DNA of 55,549 bases from an uncultured Eubacteriales bacterium. GTDB taxonomy: Bacteria > Bacillota > Clostridia > Christensenellales > CAG-138. How positions within the stretch are numbered: position 1 is the stretch's first letter; each line of letters starts with the position of its first letter. The position numbers were made by a program, and so were the translations under genes. Where the stretch lies: positions 1-55,549 of the forward strand of contig CADCNE010000011.1 of the NCBI GenBank assembly GCA_902802805.1, read 5' to 3'. Shown piece by piece: positions 8,843 through 16,289 of the stretch. Below the pieces are notes generated by a model, which was not told the origin of the DNA, did not search any database, and saw only the letters and a list, made by a program, of their open reading frames with translations.

Positions 8843-9061
8843 CCCTCTCATTGCGCCAGAGCAAAATGGGCGCCCCGCAAGGGGGTGCCCATTTTGAGAG
8901 AGAGGGATTCGCTCTCGCCTGCGGGCTCGGTCAGGGCGCGCTCTGAATGTCCACTGGACATTCATTCACCACGCGCCCGTTCGAACCCCTCCCTCTGCGC
9001 CGTAATAAAATGAGCACCCGGATTGGGTGCTCATTTTATTGGCGCAGAGAGAGGGATTCGA
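8843..9061. repeat. Duplicated hairpin element joined to the 3' end of tRNA-Ser
   Basis: Two copies of one arrangement occur. Copy 1 (8843-8911) has CCCTCTCATTGCGCCAGAG, a 15-bp hairpin at 8862-8896 with CAAAATGGGC/GCCCATTTTG at its base, then GAGAGAGGGATTCG. Copy 2 (8986-9061) has CCCTCCCTCTGCGCC, a 16-bp hairpin at 9004-9040, then GAGAGAGGGATTCG, which here is the T arm and acceptor end of tRNA-Ser read backwards. The block between them carries the near-palindrome GAATGTCCACTGGACATTC and complementary GGGCGCG/CGCGCCC arms. The segment 8979-9019 is an inverted, diverged copy of the tRNA 3' end and its terminator. Confidence 0.6.
9004..9040 (-). terminator. Terminator of tRNA-Ser, usable in both directions
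   Basis: A perfect 16-bp stem (9004-9019 with 9025-9040, core ATGAGCACCC/GGGTGCTCAT) with a 5-nt loop, ending in A/T-rich arms that give a T-rich tract on either strand. It directly follows the CCA end of the tRNA. Confidence 0.85.
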
Positions 9062-9130
9062 ACCCTCGATACTATTCCTAGTATACACGATTTCCAGTCG
9101 TGCGCCTTAGACCAGCTCAGCCATCTCTGC
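9040..9130 (-). tRNA. tRNA-Ser (anticodon GGA)
   Basis: On the minus strand the acceptor strands GCAGAGA and TCTCTGC pair, with G as discriminator and CCA encoded (9040-9042). The anticodon loop CTGGAAA gives GGA. A long variable arm with TATACTAGGAATAGTAT, typical of tRNA-Ser, precedes the T arm GAGGGTTCGAATCCCTC. Confidence 0.95.
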
Positions 9131-9146
9131 ACAGGGTCCGATGGGT

Positions 9147-9175
9147 ATATTACACTATTTCATTTTAGAATGCAA
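9147..9175 (-). promoter_or_regulatory. Promoter of tRNA-Ser
   Basis: On the minus strand TTGCAT (9170-9175), a 17-bp spacer and TAATAT (9147-9152), ending 16 bp before the tRNA. Confidence 0.7.
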
Positions 9176-9191
9176 GAGTTTTTTGACCGTT

Positions 9192-9491
9192 TCATCCTTC
9201 TTTTTTCTTCGCCAGCTCCATGAGCTCCGGGTAGCGGGAGATGATATAGCTGTAGCTCTTGCGGTTGTGGGGCACCATGCAGCCCGAGCAGTCCTTCACG
9301 CCGTTCTCCGTGTAGCGGAAGTTCCCCTTGCACTTATCGCCCAGGGCGTAGAGAGGGCAGTAGCAGAACAGGCAGTTAAAGTCCTCCGGCCGGTCCGTCT
9401 TGTGGCAGGGGAAGAACTCGCACTCCTTGTGCTGGAAGAAGGAGTAGTGGCACTCCTCGGGCTTCTTGTAAAAGGCTTCGCTGTGGGCCAT
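9192..9491 (-). CDS. Cysteine-rich small domain protein
   Basis: A 99-residue protein with ten cysteines in spaced pairs: CHYSF, CEFFPC, CLFCYC, CKGNF, CSGC. This pattern matches the cysteine-rich small domain family, which is of unknown function and probably binds metal. The ATG at 9489-9491 has AAGGAGG 8 bp upstream (9500-9506). A longer frame runs upstream but only mirrors the yitT coding sequence. It is the last gene of the minus-strand group behind yitT, 59 bp after its stop, and may be read from the same transcript. It has no signal peptide. Confidence 0.8.
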   Translation of the reverse strand: MAHSEAFYKKPEECHYSFFQHKECEFFPCHKTDRPEDFNCLFCYCPLYALGDKCKGNFRYTENGVKDCSGCMVPHNRKSYSYIISRYPELMELAKKKEG

Positions 9492-9550
9492 AGGTTCGTC
9501 CTCCTTATATGCTGATATCATCTTATCCGTTTCGGCAGATGCCGTCAAGG

Positions 9551-10426
9551 TCATTCCTCTGGGTTCTTGAAGCCCAGGCCGTATACCTCGTCGTTGGGGG
9601 AGATCATGATAAGGGCCTTTTCGTCGATGGAGTAGACCAGCTTCTTCACCCGGTACCCCTCCGCGTTGGAGCAGGCGCAGAGGAGCATGGTGTGGGGAAG
9701 GCCCGAGTAGGCGCCGGTGACCTGCATCATGGTCACGCCACGGCCGATCTGCTTGCCGATGGCGTCCGCCACCTCCTGACCCTTGTCGGTGATGACGGTG
9801 ATGCGCTTGCCGGACCCGGTGCCGTAGAGGATCTTGTCGATCATGACCGTGCTCGCCGCCGTCATGACGATGCCCTGCAACACCGCGTCCACCCGGCCGA
9901 ACACGAACCCGCCCGCCAGGATGATGGAGCCGTCGATGAGCAGGGTGATGGAGCCCACGGACAGATGGGGGAGCTTTTTGCGGATGGCCATGATGAGAAA
10001 GTCGGAACCGCCGGAGCAATATCCGCGCATATAGATGAGGGACAGACCCGTACCGGAGATGAGCCCGGCGAACAGGGCGGCCAGCAGCGGATCGCCGTGG
10101 TAGGCGGGCACATGGGGAAAGACCACGTCCAGCATAAAGGCGACGATGCCCATGGCTATGATGGATTTAAGGAGATACTTCTTTCCCAGGTATGCGTAGC
10201 ACAGGATGATCACCGGGATGTTGAGCAGCACGGTCAGCGTTCCGATGGGCAGGGAGGGAAGGAAGTGGTGCGCCAGGATGGCGAGACCCGTGATCCCGCC
10301 CGGTGCGAAGTCCGCATTCACGGCAAAGGAGTATACGCCCGCGCTGAACAGCGTTGCGCCCGCAACGTCCGCCAACAGATCCTTGCCCCATTCCTCTATG
10401 CAAACCGATTTCTTCAGCTTTTTCAC
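9551..10426 (-). CDS. YitT family membrane protein with C-terminal DUF2179 domain
   Basis: A 291-residue protein. About residues 10-195 form five to six membrane helices typical of YitT, with FAPGGITGLAIL in the first and RGYCSGGSDFLIMAI in the middle. The remainder (KRITVITDKGQEVADAI onwards, with TMMQVTGAYSG) is the cytosolic DUF2179 domain, which has a PII-like ferredoxin fold. Transport function is presumed, substrate unknown. The frame opens at 10483, but a good promoter (10462-10490) overlaps that ATG, so the GTG at 10424-10426 behind an AGGGGCAGG site is the better start. The last residue before the stop is Glu. Confidence 0.85.
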   Translation of the reverse strand: MKKLKKSVCIEEWGKDLLADVAGATLFSAGVYSFAVNADFAPGGITGLAILAHHFLPSLPIGTLTVLLNIPVIILCYAYLGKKYLLKSIIAMGIVAFMLDVVFPHVPAYHGDPLLAALFAGLISGTGLSLIYMRGYCSGGSDFLIMAIRKKLPHLSVGSITLLIDGSIILAGGFVFGRVDAVLQGIVMTAASTVMIDKILYGTGSGKRITVITDKGQEVADAIGKQIGRGVTMMQVTGAYSGLPHTMLLCACSNAEGYRVKKLVYSIDEKALIMISPNDEVYGLGFKNPEE

Positions 10427-10461
10427 TGTTTCCTGCCCCTTTCGATCCAATGACAGCCCGT

Positions 10462-10490
10462 ATAATACCATGGCAATATTCATTTTGCAA
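10462..10490 (-). promoter_or_regulatory. Promoter of yitT
   Basis: Minus strand TTGCAA (10485-10490), 17-bp spacer, TATTAT (10462-10467). The upstream in-frame ATG at 10481-10483 lies between the two boxes and so cannot be the start of this transcript. Confidence 0.65.
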
Positions 10491-10536
10491 GGGGTATCCG
10501 TGGAAAAAATAGCTGCCCATCCGGCAGCGGGAAGTG

Positions 10537-11127
10537 CTATTTCACTTTCTCAAAAAGAACGGTGACTGTGCCCTCGATCTCCCCGGGCTCCAGGGAGAAA
10601 CTGAACCGCCAGCTGTTGGCGACCTGGGCGGAGGCCTTGCCGGTGTCCATGGTCTGCCGGAGCTTTTCGAGGGCGCTGTCCCGCCGTGCGGCCACCCGTC
10701 CGTCCGTGGCGGCTATGGCGTCGAAGAGGGAGAGGAACATGGCTTCGCCCCGCTGGGCCCCATCGTCATGCGCTTCCTTCAGGGAGGTCAGGCTCTCGCT
10801 GTTCTTCGTTTGGACATAGGTGGGGAGAGGGAAGGAGAGGGTCATGGCGCCGATCTCGCCGCTTTCGTCTTTGGTCACCGCCAAAGTGCCTGCTTCCTTT
10901 CCCGACGCATCCAGGAGCATGCCTCCGTCCAAAGAGAAGCCGTCGGCGTACAGATAATTCTCGACAGCCAGATCTGTCAAAGTCAGCGGCTCGCTGGCCT
11001 GTATCTCCCTGACGGCCGCAGGTTCCTTCGTATCATTCCGCAGCAGAGCGAGCACGATGAGCAGTCCGCAGAACAGGATCGGCAGGATGTAGACGGATAT
11101 TCCCTTTTTGAGCCTGTCGGAGGTCAT
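10537..11127 (-). CDS. Membrane-anchored protein of unknown function
   Basis: A 196-residue protein not recognised by family. A single hydrophobic segment near the N-terminus (ISVYILPILFCGLLIVLALL, about 10-29) follows a basic start, so the rest should lie outside the membrane, anchored or lipid-free. The remainder is a mixed alpha/beta sequence without cysteines or obvious motifs. Its start is 3 bp after the stop of the upstream E2-like gene, implying one transcript. The downstream gene on this strand, yitT, has its own promoter. Confidence 0.65.
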   Translation of the reverse strand: MTSDRLKKGISVYILPILFCGLLIVLALLRNDTKEPAAVREIQASEPLTLTDLAVENYLYADGFSLDGGMLLDASGKEAGTLAVTKDESGEIGAMTLSFPLPTYVQTKNSESLTSLKEAHDDGAQRGEAMFLSLFDAIAATDGRVAARRDSALEKLRQTMDTGKASAQVANSWRFSFSLEPGEIEGTVTVLFEKVK

Positions 11128-11130
11128 AGG

Positions 11131-12021
11131 TCAGTCGATGTCCCGCACGGGGCCCAGGACCGGCTCGTCCAGCACGTAGGGATTTTTGAGGTAGGTGCGC
11201 ATGAGCTTGAAGGCGGAGGCGTAGTAGAAGCCGTCGCAGATGCGCTCGTCGGTGACGGCGGTGATGTCGATATACTTCTTCTCCGACACGGTGCCGTCAT
11301 TGTTCAGCTCGTTCCGCCGGTACTTCGAGCCAAAGGCCAGAAACACGGGGATGTTCCCGAAGTCGTACAGGTGGTGATAGATGGGCGGGATGCCCAGCGA
11401 GCCCATGGACGTGATGAAGAAAGAGGCGTGAAAGGGGCTGGCCATGGTCAGCTTCCGGGGCAGCAGATCGAAGTAATCGAGGAGCTTGAGGAGCCACACC
11501 GCGAGCTTCAGCAGCACCCCCGGAATGAAGGAGAAGAACTTCGCCGTGTTGTCGAAGTTGCTGTTGAGCTCGGACGTGGCCTTGTTCTTCTCGACGATGG
11601 CGTTGATCTTTTCGTATATCTCCGCCGCCGTGTCGTGAGCGTCCAGGATGGGCTTGATGCAGGTGTCGGGGGAGTCCGGGGACATCTCCTTTTTCACCAC
11701 CAGAGACATCTCGATATACTCGTCCCGGGCATAGATCTTTTGGCCCGCGATGAACCGGTTGATGGCGGGGCGCTGGGAGACGGCCCGCACGTAGGCGGCG
11801 ATGATCACGTGCATGATGCCGAAGCTGGTGAGCCCCTGCTTCCGCTTCTCCCGGATATACTTCTCGATCTCCGTGATCTCCACCGTGTCCCGGAAGAGAT
11901 TGCTGGAGGTGTTTCTCGTCACCATGATGTAGGGGGAGACCATGGACATGGCCGTGAGGCTCCGTATCCGCCGGCCATCCTTTCGGTCGCCCCACTTTTT
12001 CCTAAACTTCTTTGCTTCCAC
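11131..12021 (-). CDS. Stand-alone 2-oxoacid dehydrogenase E2-type acyltransferase-like protein
   Basis: A protein of about 296 residues with the chloramphenicol-acetyltransferase/E2 catalytic-domain pattern: SFGIMHVIIAAYVRAVSQRP, the TMASPFHASFFITSMGSLG strand region, and a C-terminal DERICDG in the place of the E2 active-site motif DHRxxDG. The catalytic His is Glu here (11230-11250), so acyl transfer by the usual mechanism is doubtful. No lipoyl or E1/E3-binding domain is present and no E1 or E3 gene is nearby. The open frame starts with TTG at 12039, but the promoter places the start site just ahead of it; GTG 12021, behind GGAAAGG, is preferred. Confidence 0.7.
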   Translation of the reverse strand: MEAKKFRKKWGDRKDGRRIRSLTAMSMVSPYIMVTRNTSSNLFRDTVEITEIEKYIREKRKQGLTSFGIMHVIIAAYVRAVSQRPAINRFIAGQKIYARDEYIEMSLVVKKEMSPDSPDTCIKPILDAHDTAAEIYEKINAIVEKNKATSELNSNFDNTAKFFSFIPGVLLKLAVWLLKLLDYFDLLPRKLTMASPFHASFFITSMGSLGIPPIYHHLYDFGNIPVFLAFGSKYRRNELNNDGTVSEKKYIDITAVTDERICDGFYYASAFKLMRTYLKNPYVLDEPVLGPVRDID

Positions 12022-12050
12022 TTTGACACGCCTTTCCAAGGGTTTTCTAT

Positions 12051-12079
12051 AGTATACCTGTTGAAAAGAGCGATTGCAA
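12051..12079 (-). promoter_or_regulatory. Divergent promoter, minus-strand arm (E2-like gene)
   Basis: TTGCAA (12074-12079) read on the minus strand, 17-bp spacer, TATACT (12051-12056). The -35 box is self-complementary and is also used by the plus-strand promoter. Confidence 0.7.
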
Positions 12080-12102
12080 GGAGGGAATCGTCACGATATA
12101 AT
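12074..12102 (+). promoter_or_regulatory. Divergent promoter, plus-strand arm (U32 peptidase gene)
   Basis: TTGCAA (12074-12079), 17-bp spacer, TATAAT (12097-12102), followed by an AGGGAGG site (12116-12122) and ATG 12130. It shares its -35 hexamer with the promoter firing the other way. Confidence 0.75.
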
Positions 12103-12129
12103 AGGGACATATCACAGGGAGGTCCTGCC

Positions 12130-14143
12130 ATGGAGATACTGGCTCCTGCCGGAAACGAACAAAGCCTCATAGCCGCCGTACGCAGCGGCGCGGACGCGGT
12201 CTATTTGGGCACCGGCGCCTTCAACGCCCGGCGCAACGCGGACAATTTCAAGGACAACAGCCTCGCGGAGGCGGTGAACTACTGCCACGGCCGGGGGGTG
12301 AAGGTATACGTGACCCTCAACACCCTCATCCGGGACGAGGAGCTGCCCGCCTTCCTCGACGCCGCCCGGGAGGTGGCCGAAGCCGGGCCCGACGGGGTCA
12401 TCGTCCAGGACCTGGCGGTGGTGAAGGTGCTCAAGACCATCTGCCCCGACCTGCCGCTGGTGGCCTCCACTCAGATGTCCGTCCACAACGCCGCCGGGGT
12501 CAAAGCCCTGGAGGACCTGGGGTTTTCCAGGGTGGTCCTGGCCCGTGAGCTGACGCTGGAGGAGATACGAAAGATACGCAGCGAGACCAGGGCTGAGCTG
12601 GAGGTCTTCATCCACGGGGCCCTGTGCATGAGCGTGTCCGGTATGTGCTACTACTCCGCCATGATGGGGGAACGGAGCGGCAACCGGGGCCTGTGCGCCC
12701 AGCCCTGCCGCCTCAACTCCGCCTGCAACGGGCGGCCCTACGCCCTGTCCTTGAAGGACATGTCCTTCATCACCCGGGTCCGGGACCTGGAGGCGGCGGG
12801 GGTCTGCTCCGTGAAGATCGAGGGGCGTATGAAGCGGCCGGAGTACGTGGCCGCCGCCGTCACCGCGGTCCGCACGGCCCTCGATGGGAAGGAGCCGGAC
12901 ATGGCCACCCTCCAGGCGGTGTTTTCCCGCAGCGGCTTCACCGACGGCTATCTCACCGGCAAGCGGAACGTAAGTCCGCACCGCGGAGGACGCCGCGGCC
13001 TCCAAGACCGTCTTCGGGAGGCTCGCCGACCTCTACCGCCGGGAGTTCCCCGGCGTGTCCGTGGATATGACCCTGGCGGCGACGAACGACGCACTTTCCC
13101 TGACGGTGCAGGATGGGGAAGGCAATACGGCCTTTGCCTCTGCTCCCCTGGAGAAGGGCGAAATGGCTCCTCTCACCGAGGACATCGCCCGGCGGAACCT
13201 CAGCAAGACGGGCGGCACCCCCTTCGCCGTGAGGACCTGCACGGTGGACTTGCCGGAAAATTTGCCCGTGCCCGGGTCCGTGGTGAACGGCCTTAGGCGG
13301 GAAGCCCTCGAGCAGCTTTTAGCCCTTCGCAGCCGGAGCAACGGCTACGCCCTGTGGCCCATGGACGTCCCGGAGATAGCCCCCTATACTCCCCAAAATC
13401 AAACCCTTCGGCTCCGGTTCCAGCGGGCAGACCAGGTCTTCTCCGCGCCGGGCGTGGAGGCGATCATCCTGCCCTTTGAGGAGATAGAGAAGCACCCGGA
13501 CCTGCTGGCGGGGGAGACGCCCCTGTGGGCGGAGCTGCCCCAGCTCGTCTGGCCCCTGGAGGAACAGACCATCCTGGACCGGCTCCTGGCCCTGCAGGAG
13601 AAGGGCCTCACCGATGCGGTGGCGGGCAACGTCTGTGAGCTCATCCTGGCCCAAAGGGTCGGGCTCACCGTCCACGGCGGCCCCACCATGAACATATCGA
13701 ACACCCTGTCTATGGAAGCCTACGAGGCCATGGGCCTTGCGGACGCCACCCTGTCCTTCGAGCTGCCCGTGCGCATGGGCGCGAAGCTGGGCGGGACCAA
13801 GCCTCGGGGCATCCTCGCTTACGGCCGCCTGCCCATCATGCAGTTTCGCGCCTGCCCTGCCCGGGGGGAGAAGGGCTGCGGCGCCTGCGGCGGCCGCCCG
13901 GAGCTGGTGGACCGCAAGGGCGTCACCTTCCCCATGATCTGTCACGACCGGCGCTACACCACCCTCCTCAACTCCGTGCCCCTGTACCTGGGGGACAAGG
14001 CCCTGCCGTCCTTCGACTTCGCGACCCTGTACTTCACCACGGAGGACAGGGACACCTGCCGCCGGGTGTACGACGGCTTCCGCCAGGGGGCGGCCCCCTG
14101 GTTTGAAAGGACCAGCGGCCTCGCCTATAGAACACTGTTATAA
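12130..14143 (+). pseudogene. Peptidase U32 family protein with DUF3656 domain, frameshifted
   Basis: The first part (from ATG 12130) is a typical U32 collagenase-like protein: MEILAPAGNEQSLIAAVRSG at the start, then FIHGALCMSVSGMCYYSAMM, GNRGLCAQPCRL with the iron-sulfur cysteines, and LKDMSFI. After GYLTGKR near 12970 the frame is lost; homologous sequence resumes one frame over as VRTAEDAAASKTVFGRLADL and continues through a DUF3656-type C-terminal region to 14143 (GEKGCGACGGRPELVDRKG is a second Cys cluster). Several residues usually found after GKR (of the type RDMFG) are missing, so the lesion is a short indel. U32 enzymes of this kind act in tRNA or rRNA hydroxylation or prephenate-dependent modification; the exact role is not determined. 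A terminator follows. Confidence 0.85.
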
Positions 14144-14158
14144 ATACCCATAAACGAC

Positions 14159-14187
14159 AGCGGTTCGCCAGCGGGCCGCTTTTTTTG
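14159..14187 (+). terminator. Rho-independent terminator after the U32 gene
   Basis: Stem AGCGGTTC/GGGCCGCT (14159-14166 with 14173-14180, two G-U pairs), 6-nt loop, then seven further T residues. Confidence 0.85.
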
Positions 14188-14229
14188 TTGCCCATACATG
14201 GGGCGTATGGACAGGTCATACAGTGGACC

Positions 14230-15132
14230 ATGGAAGAAAGAACGGATTGGAAAACCTGGCTGCTGCCCCTGCTGACGGAGGATATGCGACAGGCGCTGAC
14301 GCCCCTGGCGCTTCCGGACGTGCAGGAGATACGCCTCCGGCTGGGCAAGCCCATGGAGGTGGTCACCCCCACCGGGAGTCGGCTCCTCTACGCCCCCAAC
14401 GGACGGCCCATGCTGCGGGAGGGGGAGCAGGAGCAGCTCCTCTCGGCCTTCTGCGGCCACGCCCCCTACGCCTGGGAGAAGGAGATACGGCAGGGATTCA
14501 TCACCCTGAACAGCGGCTGCCGGGTGGGCATCGTCGGGCGGATCGCCGCCGACACCGGGGCCCCCGCCGCGGTGACGGGCTTCTGTATCCGCATCCTCCG
14601 GCCCGTGGTGGGCTGCGGGGAAGGGTTGCTGCCGGAGCTGCTGGACGGCGGTCGGCTTCGTTCCACCCTTGTTTATTCCGCGCCGGGCTGCGGCAAGACC
14701 ACCTTGCTACGGGATATTATTCGCCTCATCTCCGACGGCCGCTCGGGGGCGTCGCCCCATCGGGTGGGCGTGGTGGACGAGCGCTTCGAGATCGGCGGGG
14801 AAGGGGGCACGGCCTTTGATCTCGGGGATAGGACGGACGTGCTCTCTGGCGTACCGAAGGGGGAGGGCCTGCTGCGGCTGCTGTCCACCATGGGCCCCCA
14901 GGTCCTGGCGGCGGACGAGCTGAACTTTGCGTCGGACGTGGCGGCGGTGATGGAGGCGAGGAGCCGGGGCGTCACGGTCCTCTGTACGGCCCATGGCGGC
15001 GCCTTCGAGGAGCTGCTCCGCCGGGAGGGCATGAGAACGCTGTTTGCGGCCAGGACCTTCGAGCGGTACGTGCGCCTCACCGGCTGCGGAAAGGTGGACG
15101 AGATCCGGGACGGGGAGGGGGAATTGCTGTGA
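14230..15132 (+). CDS. spoIIIAA: Stage III sporulation protein AA, ATPase
   Basis: A 300-residue ATPase of the SpoIIIAA family, related to type II/IV secretion ATPases, which powers the mother cell to forespore feeding-tube complex. Walker A SAPGCGKTTL lies at about residues 150-159 and VLAADELNF carries the Walker B acidic pair. FITLNSGCRVGIVG and LRPVVGCGEGLLPEL are family signatures. ATG 14230 was chosen because the frame further upstream runs into the terminator. CATACAT (14193) and CATACAGT (14217) upstream resemble the -10 of sigma-E promoters, the expected regulator, but no convincing -35 is seen. The stop overlaps spoIIIAB by 4 bp. Confidence 0.95.
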   Translation: MEERTDWKTWLLPLLTEDMRQALTPLALPDVQEIRLRLGKPMEVVTPTGSRLLYAPNGRPMLREGEQEQLLSAFCGHAPYAWEKEIRQGFITLNSGCRVGIVGRIAADTGAPAAVTGFCIRILRPVVGCGEGLLPELLDGGRLRSTLVYSAPGCGKTTLLRDIIRLISDGRSGASPHRVGVVDERFEIGGEGGTAFDLGDRTDVLSGVPKGEGLLRLLSTMGPQVLAADELNFASDVAAVMEARSRGVTVLCTAHGGAFEELLRREGMRTLFAARTFERYVRLTGCGKVDEIRDGEGELL

Positions 15133-15578
15133 AGCTGGTGGCGGGCGCGCTGCTGTTTTTGCTGTGCGGTTTGGCGGGCGAAGGGAAGGCGCGGCGCCTA
15201 ATTCGCCGGGAACGGACCCTGGTCAAGCTGTATGAGCTTATCAAGGAGATCGGCGACCGGCAGCTCACCGGCCTCGTTTCCTTCCGGGAAGGGGCTATCC
15301 GCTGTCCACCATCGCCGGAACGGGACCAGCTGTTGGCCCTGGCGCAGGGCAAGGAAGTGGATATGTCCCTGCTGACGGCGGAGGAGCGGTCCGCACTCGA
15401 AGCCTACGTTCGGTCCGACAGCCGATCCCTGGAAGCCCTGCGAACCCAGCGAGACGCTCTCCTGACCCTGCTGCGGCGGGAACGGGACCAAACGAAGGAG
15501 GAGCTGTCCCGCAAGGGCCAGGTCTATCGATCCGTAGGGTACCTATTCGGCGTGGCGGTCCTGCTGCTGGTCCTCTGA
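15129..15578 (+). CDS. spoIIIAB: Stage III sporulation protein AB
   Basis: A 149-residue membrane protein starting at GTG 15129 inside the end of spoIIIAA (GTGA overlap). A hydrophobic segment (LVAGALLFLLCGLAGEG) opens the protein, followed by a helical cytosolic region and a closing hydrophobic segment (YLFGVAVLLLVL), the topology of SpoIIIAB, which is distantly related to GspF-type inner-membrane platform proteins. It is slightly shorter than the Bacillus protein. It is part of the SpoIIIA-SpoIIQ channel across the intermembrane space of the developing spore. Confidence 0.9.
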   Translation: MKLVAGALLFLLCGLAGEGKARRLIRRERTLVKLYELIKEIGDRQLTGLVSFREGAIRCPPSPERDQLLALAQGKEVDMSLLTAEERSALEAYVRSDSRSLEALRTQRDALLTLLRRERDQTKEELSRKGQVYRSVGYLFGVAVLLLVL

Positions 15579-15579
15579 A

Positions 15580-15777
15580 ATGCAGATCGAGATACTCATC
15601 AAGATCGCGGGCCTGGGGCTGCTGGTGTCCGTGATCATCAACCTGCTCAAGCAGAGCGGCCGGGAGGAGCTGGCGGCCCTGGTGGCGGTGGTGGGCCTGG
15701 CTATCGGGACGCTCCTGGTGCTGGAAACGGTCTCCTCCCTGATGGAGACCATTCGGCGGGTATTCTCGCTATATTAG
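15580..15777 (+). CDS. spoIIIAC: Stage III sporulation protein AC
   Basis: A 65-residue protein made of two membrane helices (IKIAGLGLLVSVIINLLKQ and LAALVAVVGLAIGTLLVLE), the expected size and layout of SpoIIIAC. It begins 1 bp after spoIIIAB. In most genomes spoIIIAD follows at once or overlaps; here a 113-bp structured gap separates them. Confidence 0.95.
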   Translation: MQIEILIKIAGLGLLVSVIINLLKQSGREELAALVAVVGLAIGTLLVLETVSSLMETIRRVFSLY

Positions 15778-15781
15778 GAGA

Positions 15782-15870
15782 GTGTGAAAAACAGGTTTTT
15801 CACACCTGCAGTTTGTGCCTTTGCTGCGGACCGGCGCAGCAATTTCGCAGGCGAAACCGGCAAAACTGCC
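15782..15870 (+). other. Array of four hairpins between spoIIIAC and spoIIIAD
   Basis: Four consecutive inverted repeats are packed into 89 bp: GTGTGAAAAA/TTTTTCACAC (15782-15791 with 15796-15805), TTGCTGCG/CGCAGCAA (15821-15828 with 15835-15842), TTTCG/CGAAA (15843-15847 with 15852-15856) and GGCA/TGCC (15859-15862 with 15867-15870). There is no coding frame. The array could set relative expression or be an inserted palindromic repeat. Confidence 0.75.
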
Positions 15871-15890
15871 AAAAGGAATGGTGATTCGAT

Positions 15891-16289
15891 ATGGAGATGG
15901 TGCGCGTGCTGGGCATCGGCGTGGTGGGCACGGTCCTCGCTGTGACCCTGGGCCGGCACAACGGCGGATACGGCCTGCTGACGGGCCTGGCCACGGGGTG
16001 CCTGCTGCTGATGCTGTTCCTCGGAGAGACCGGGGAGTTGGAGACCGCCCTTAGGGAGCTGGCGGGCGCAGGGAGCCTGTCCTCCGAGTACCTTTCTCGG
16101 GTGGTCCGCATTTTAGGCCTTGCCTGCCTCACCGAGGCGGGGAGCCGCATTTCTAAGGACGGGGGCCAGGGGAACATCGCTTTGAAGGTGGAGCTATGCG
16201 GCCGGGTCATGATCCTGTGCGCGGTGCTGCCCGCCGTGCGTGAGGTCCTTTCCTCCGCCCAGACGGTGTTGTCTGAGATCGGCCCATGA
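15891..16289 (+). CDS. spoIIIAD: Stage III sporulation protein AD
   Basis: A 132-residue polytopic membrane protein matching SpoIIIAD in length and pattern: a first helix (VLGIGVVGTVLAVTLG), a glycine-rich second helix (GLLTGLATGCLLLMLFL), then RILGLACLTEAGSRISKDGG, a conserved region of the family. The nearest purine-rich site (AAAAGGA, 15871) is about 14 bp upstream, longer than ideal, so translation initiation may be weak or depend on folding of the hairpin array. The stop overlaps spoIIIAE by 4 bp. Confidence 0.9.
   Translation: MEMVRVLGIGVVGTVLAVTLGRHNGGYGLLTGLATGCLLLMLFLGETGELETALRELAGAGSLSSEYLSRVVRILGLACLTEAGSRISKDGGQGNIALKVELCGRVMILCAVLPAVREVLSSAQTVLSEIGP

Noticed and set aside
9192-10019. 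275-codon minus-strand frame covering the Cys-rich protein
   Set aside because: Everything before residue 177 is yitT read out of frame; only the 99 residues from ATG 9491 match a family and have a ribosome-binding site.
10534-12129. Plus-strand open frame of about 530 codons running into the U32 gene from 10534
   Set aside because: It is the mirror of the two minus-strand genes at 10537-12021; composition is Gly/Val/His-rich and lacks domains, and the real U32 start is ATG 12130 behind a promoter and ribosome-binding site.
14217-14224. CATACAGT as the sigma-E -10 box of the spoIIIA operon
   Set aside because: It is only 5 bp before the ATG, and a matching -35 at 13-15 bp was not seen. The earlier CATACAT at 14193 is better placed but also lacks a -35.
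14185-14230. SpoIIIAA start at 14185
   Set aside because: It begins within the T tract of the upstream terminator and has no ribosome-binding site.
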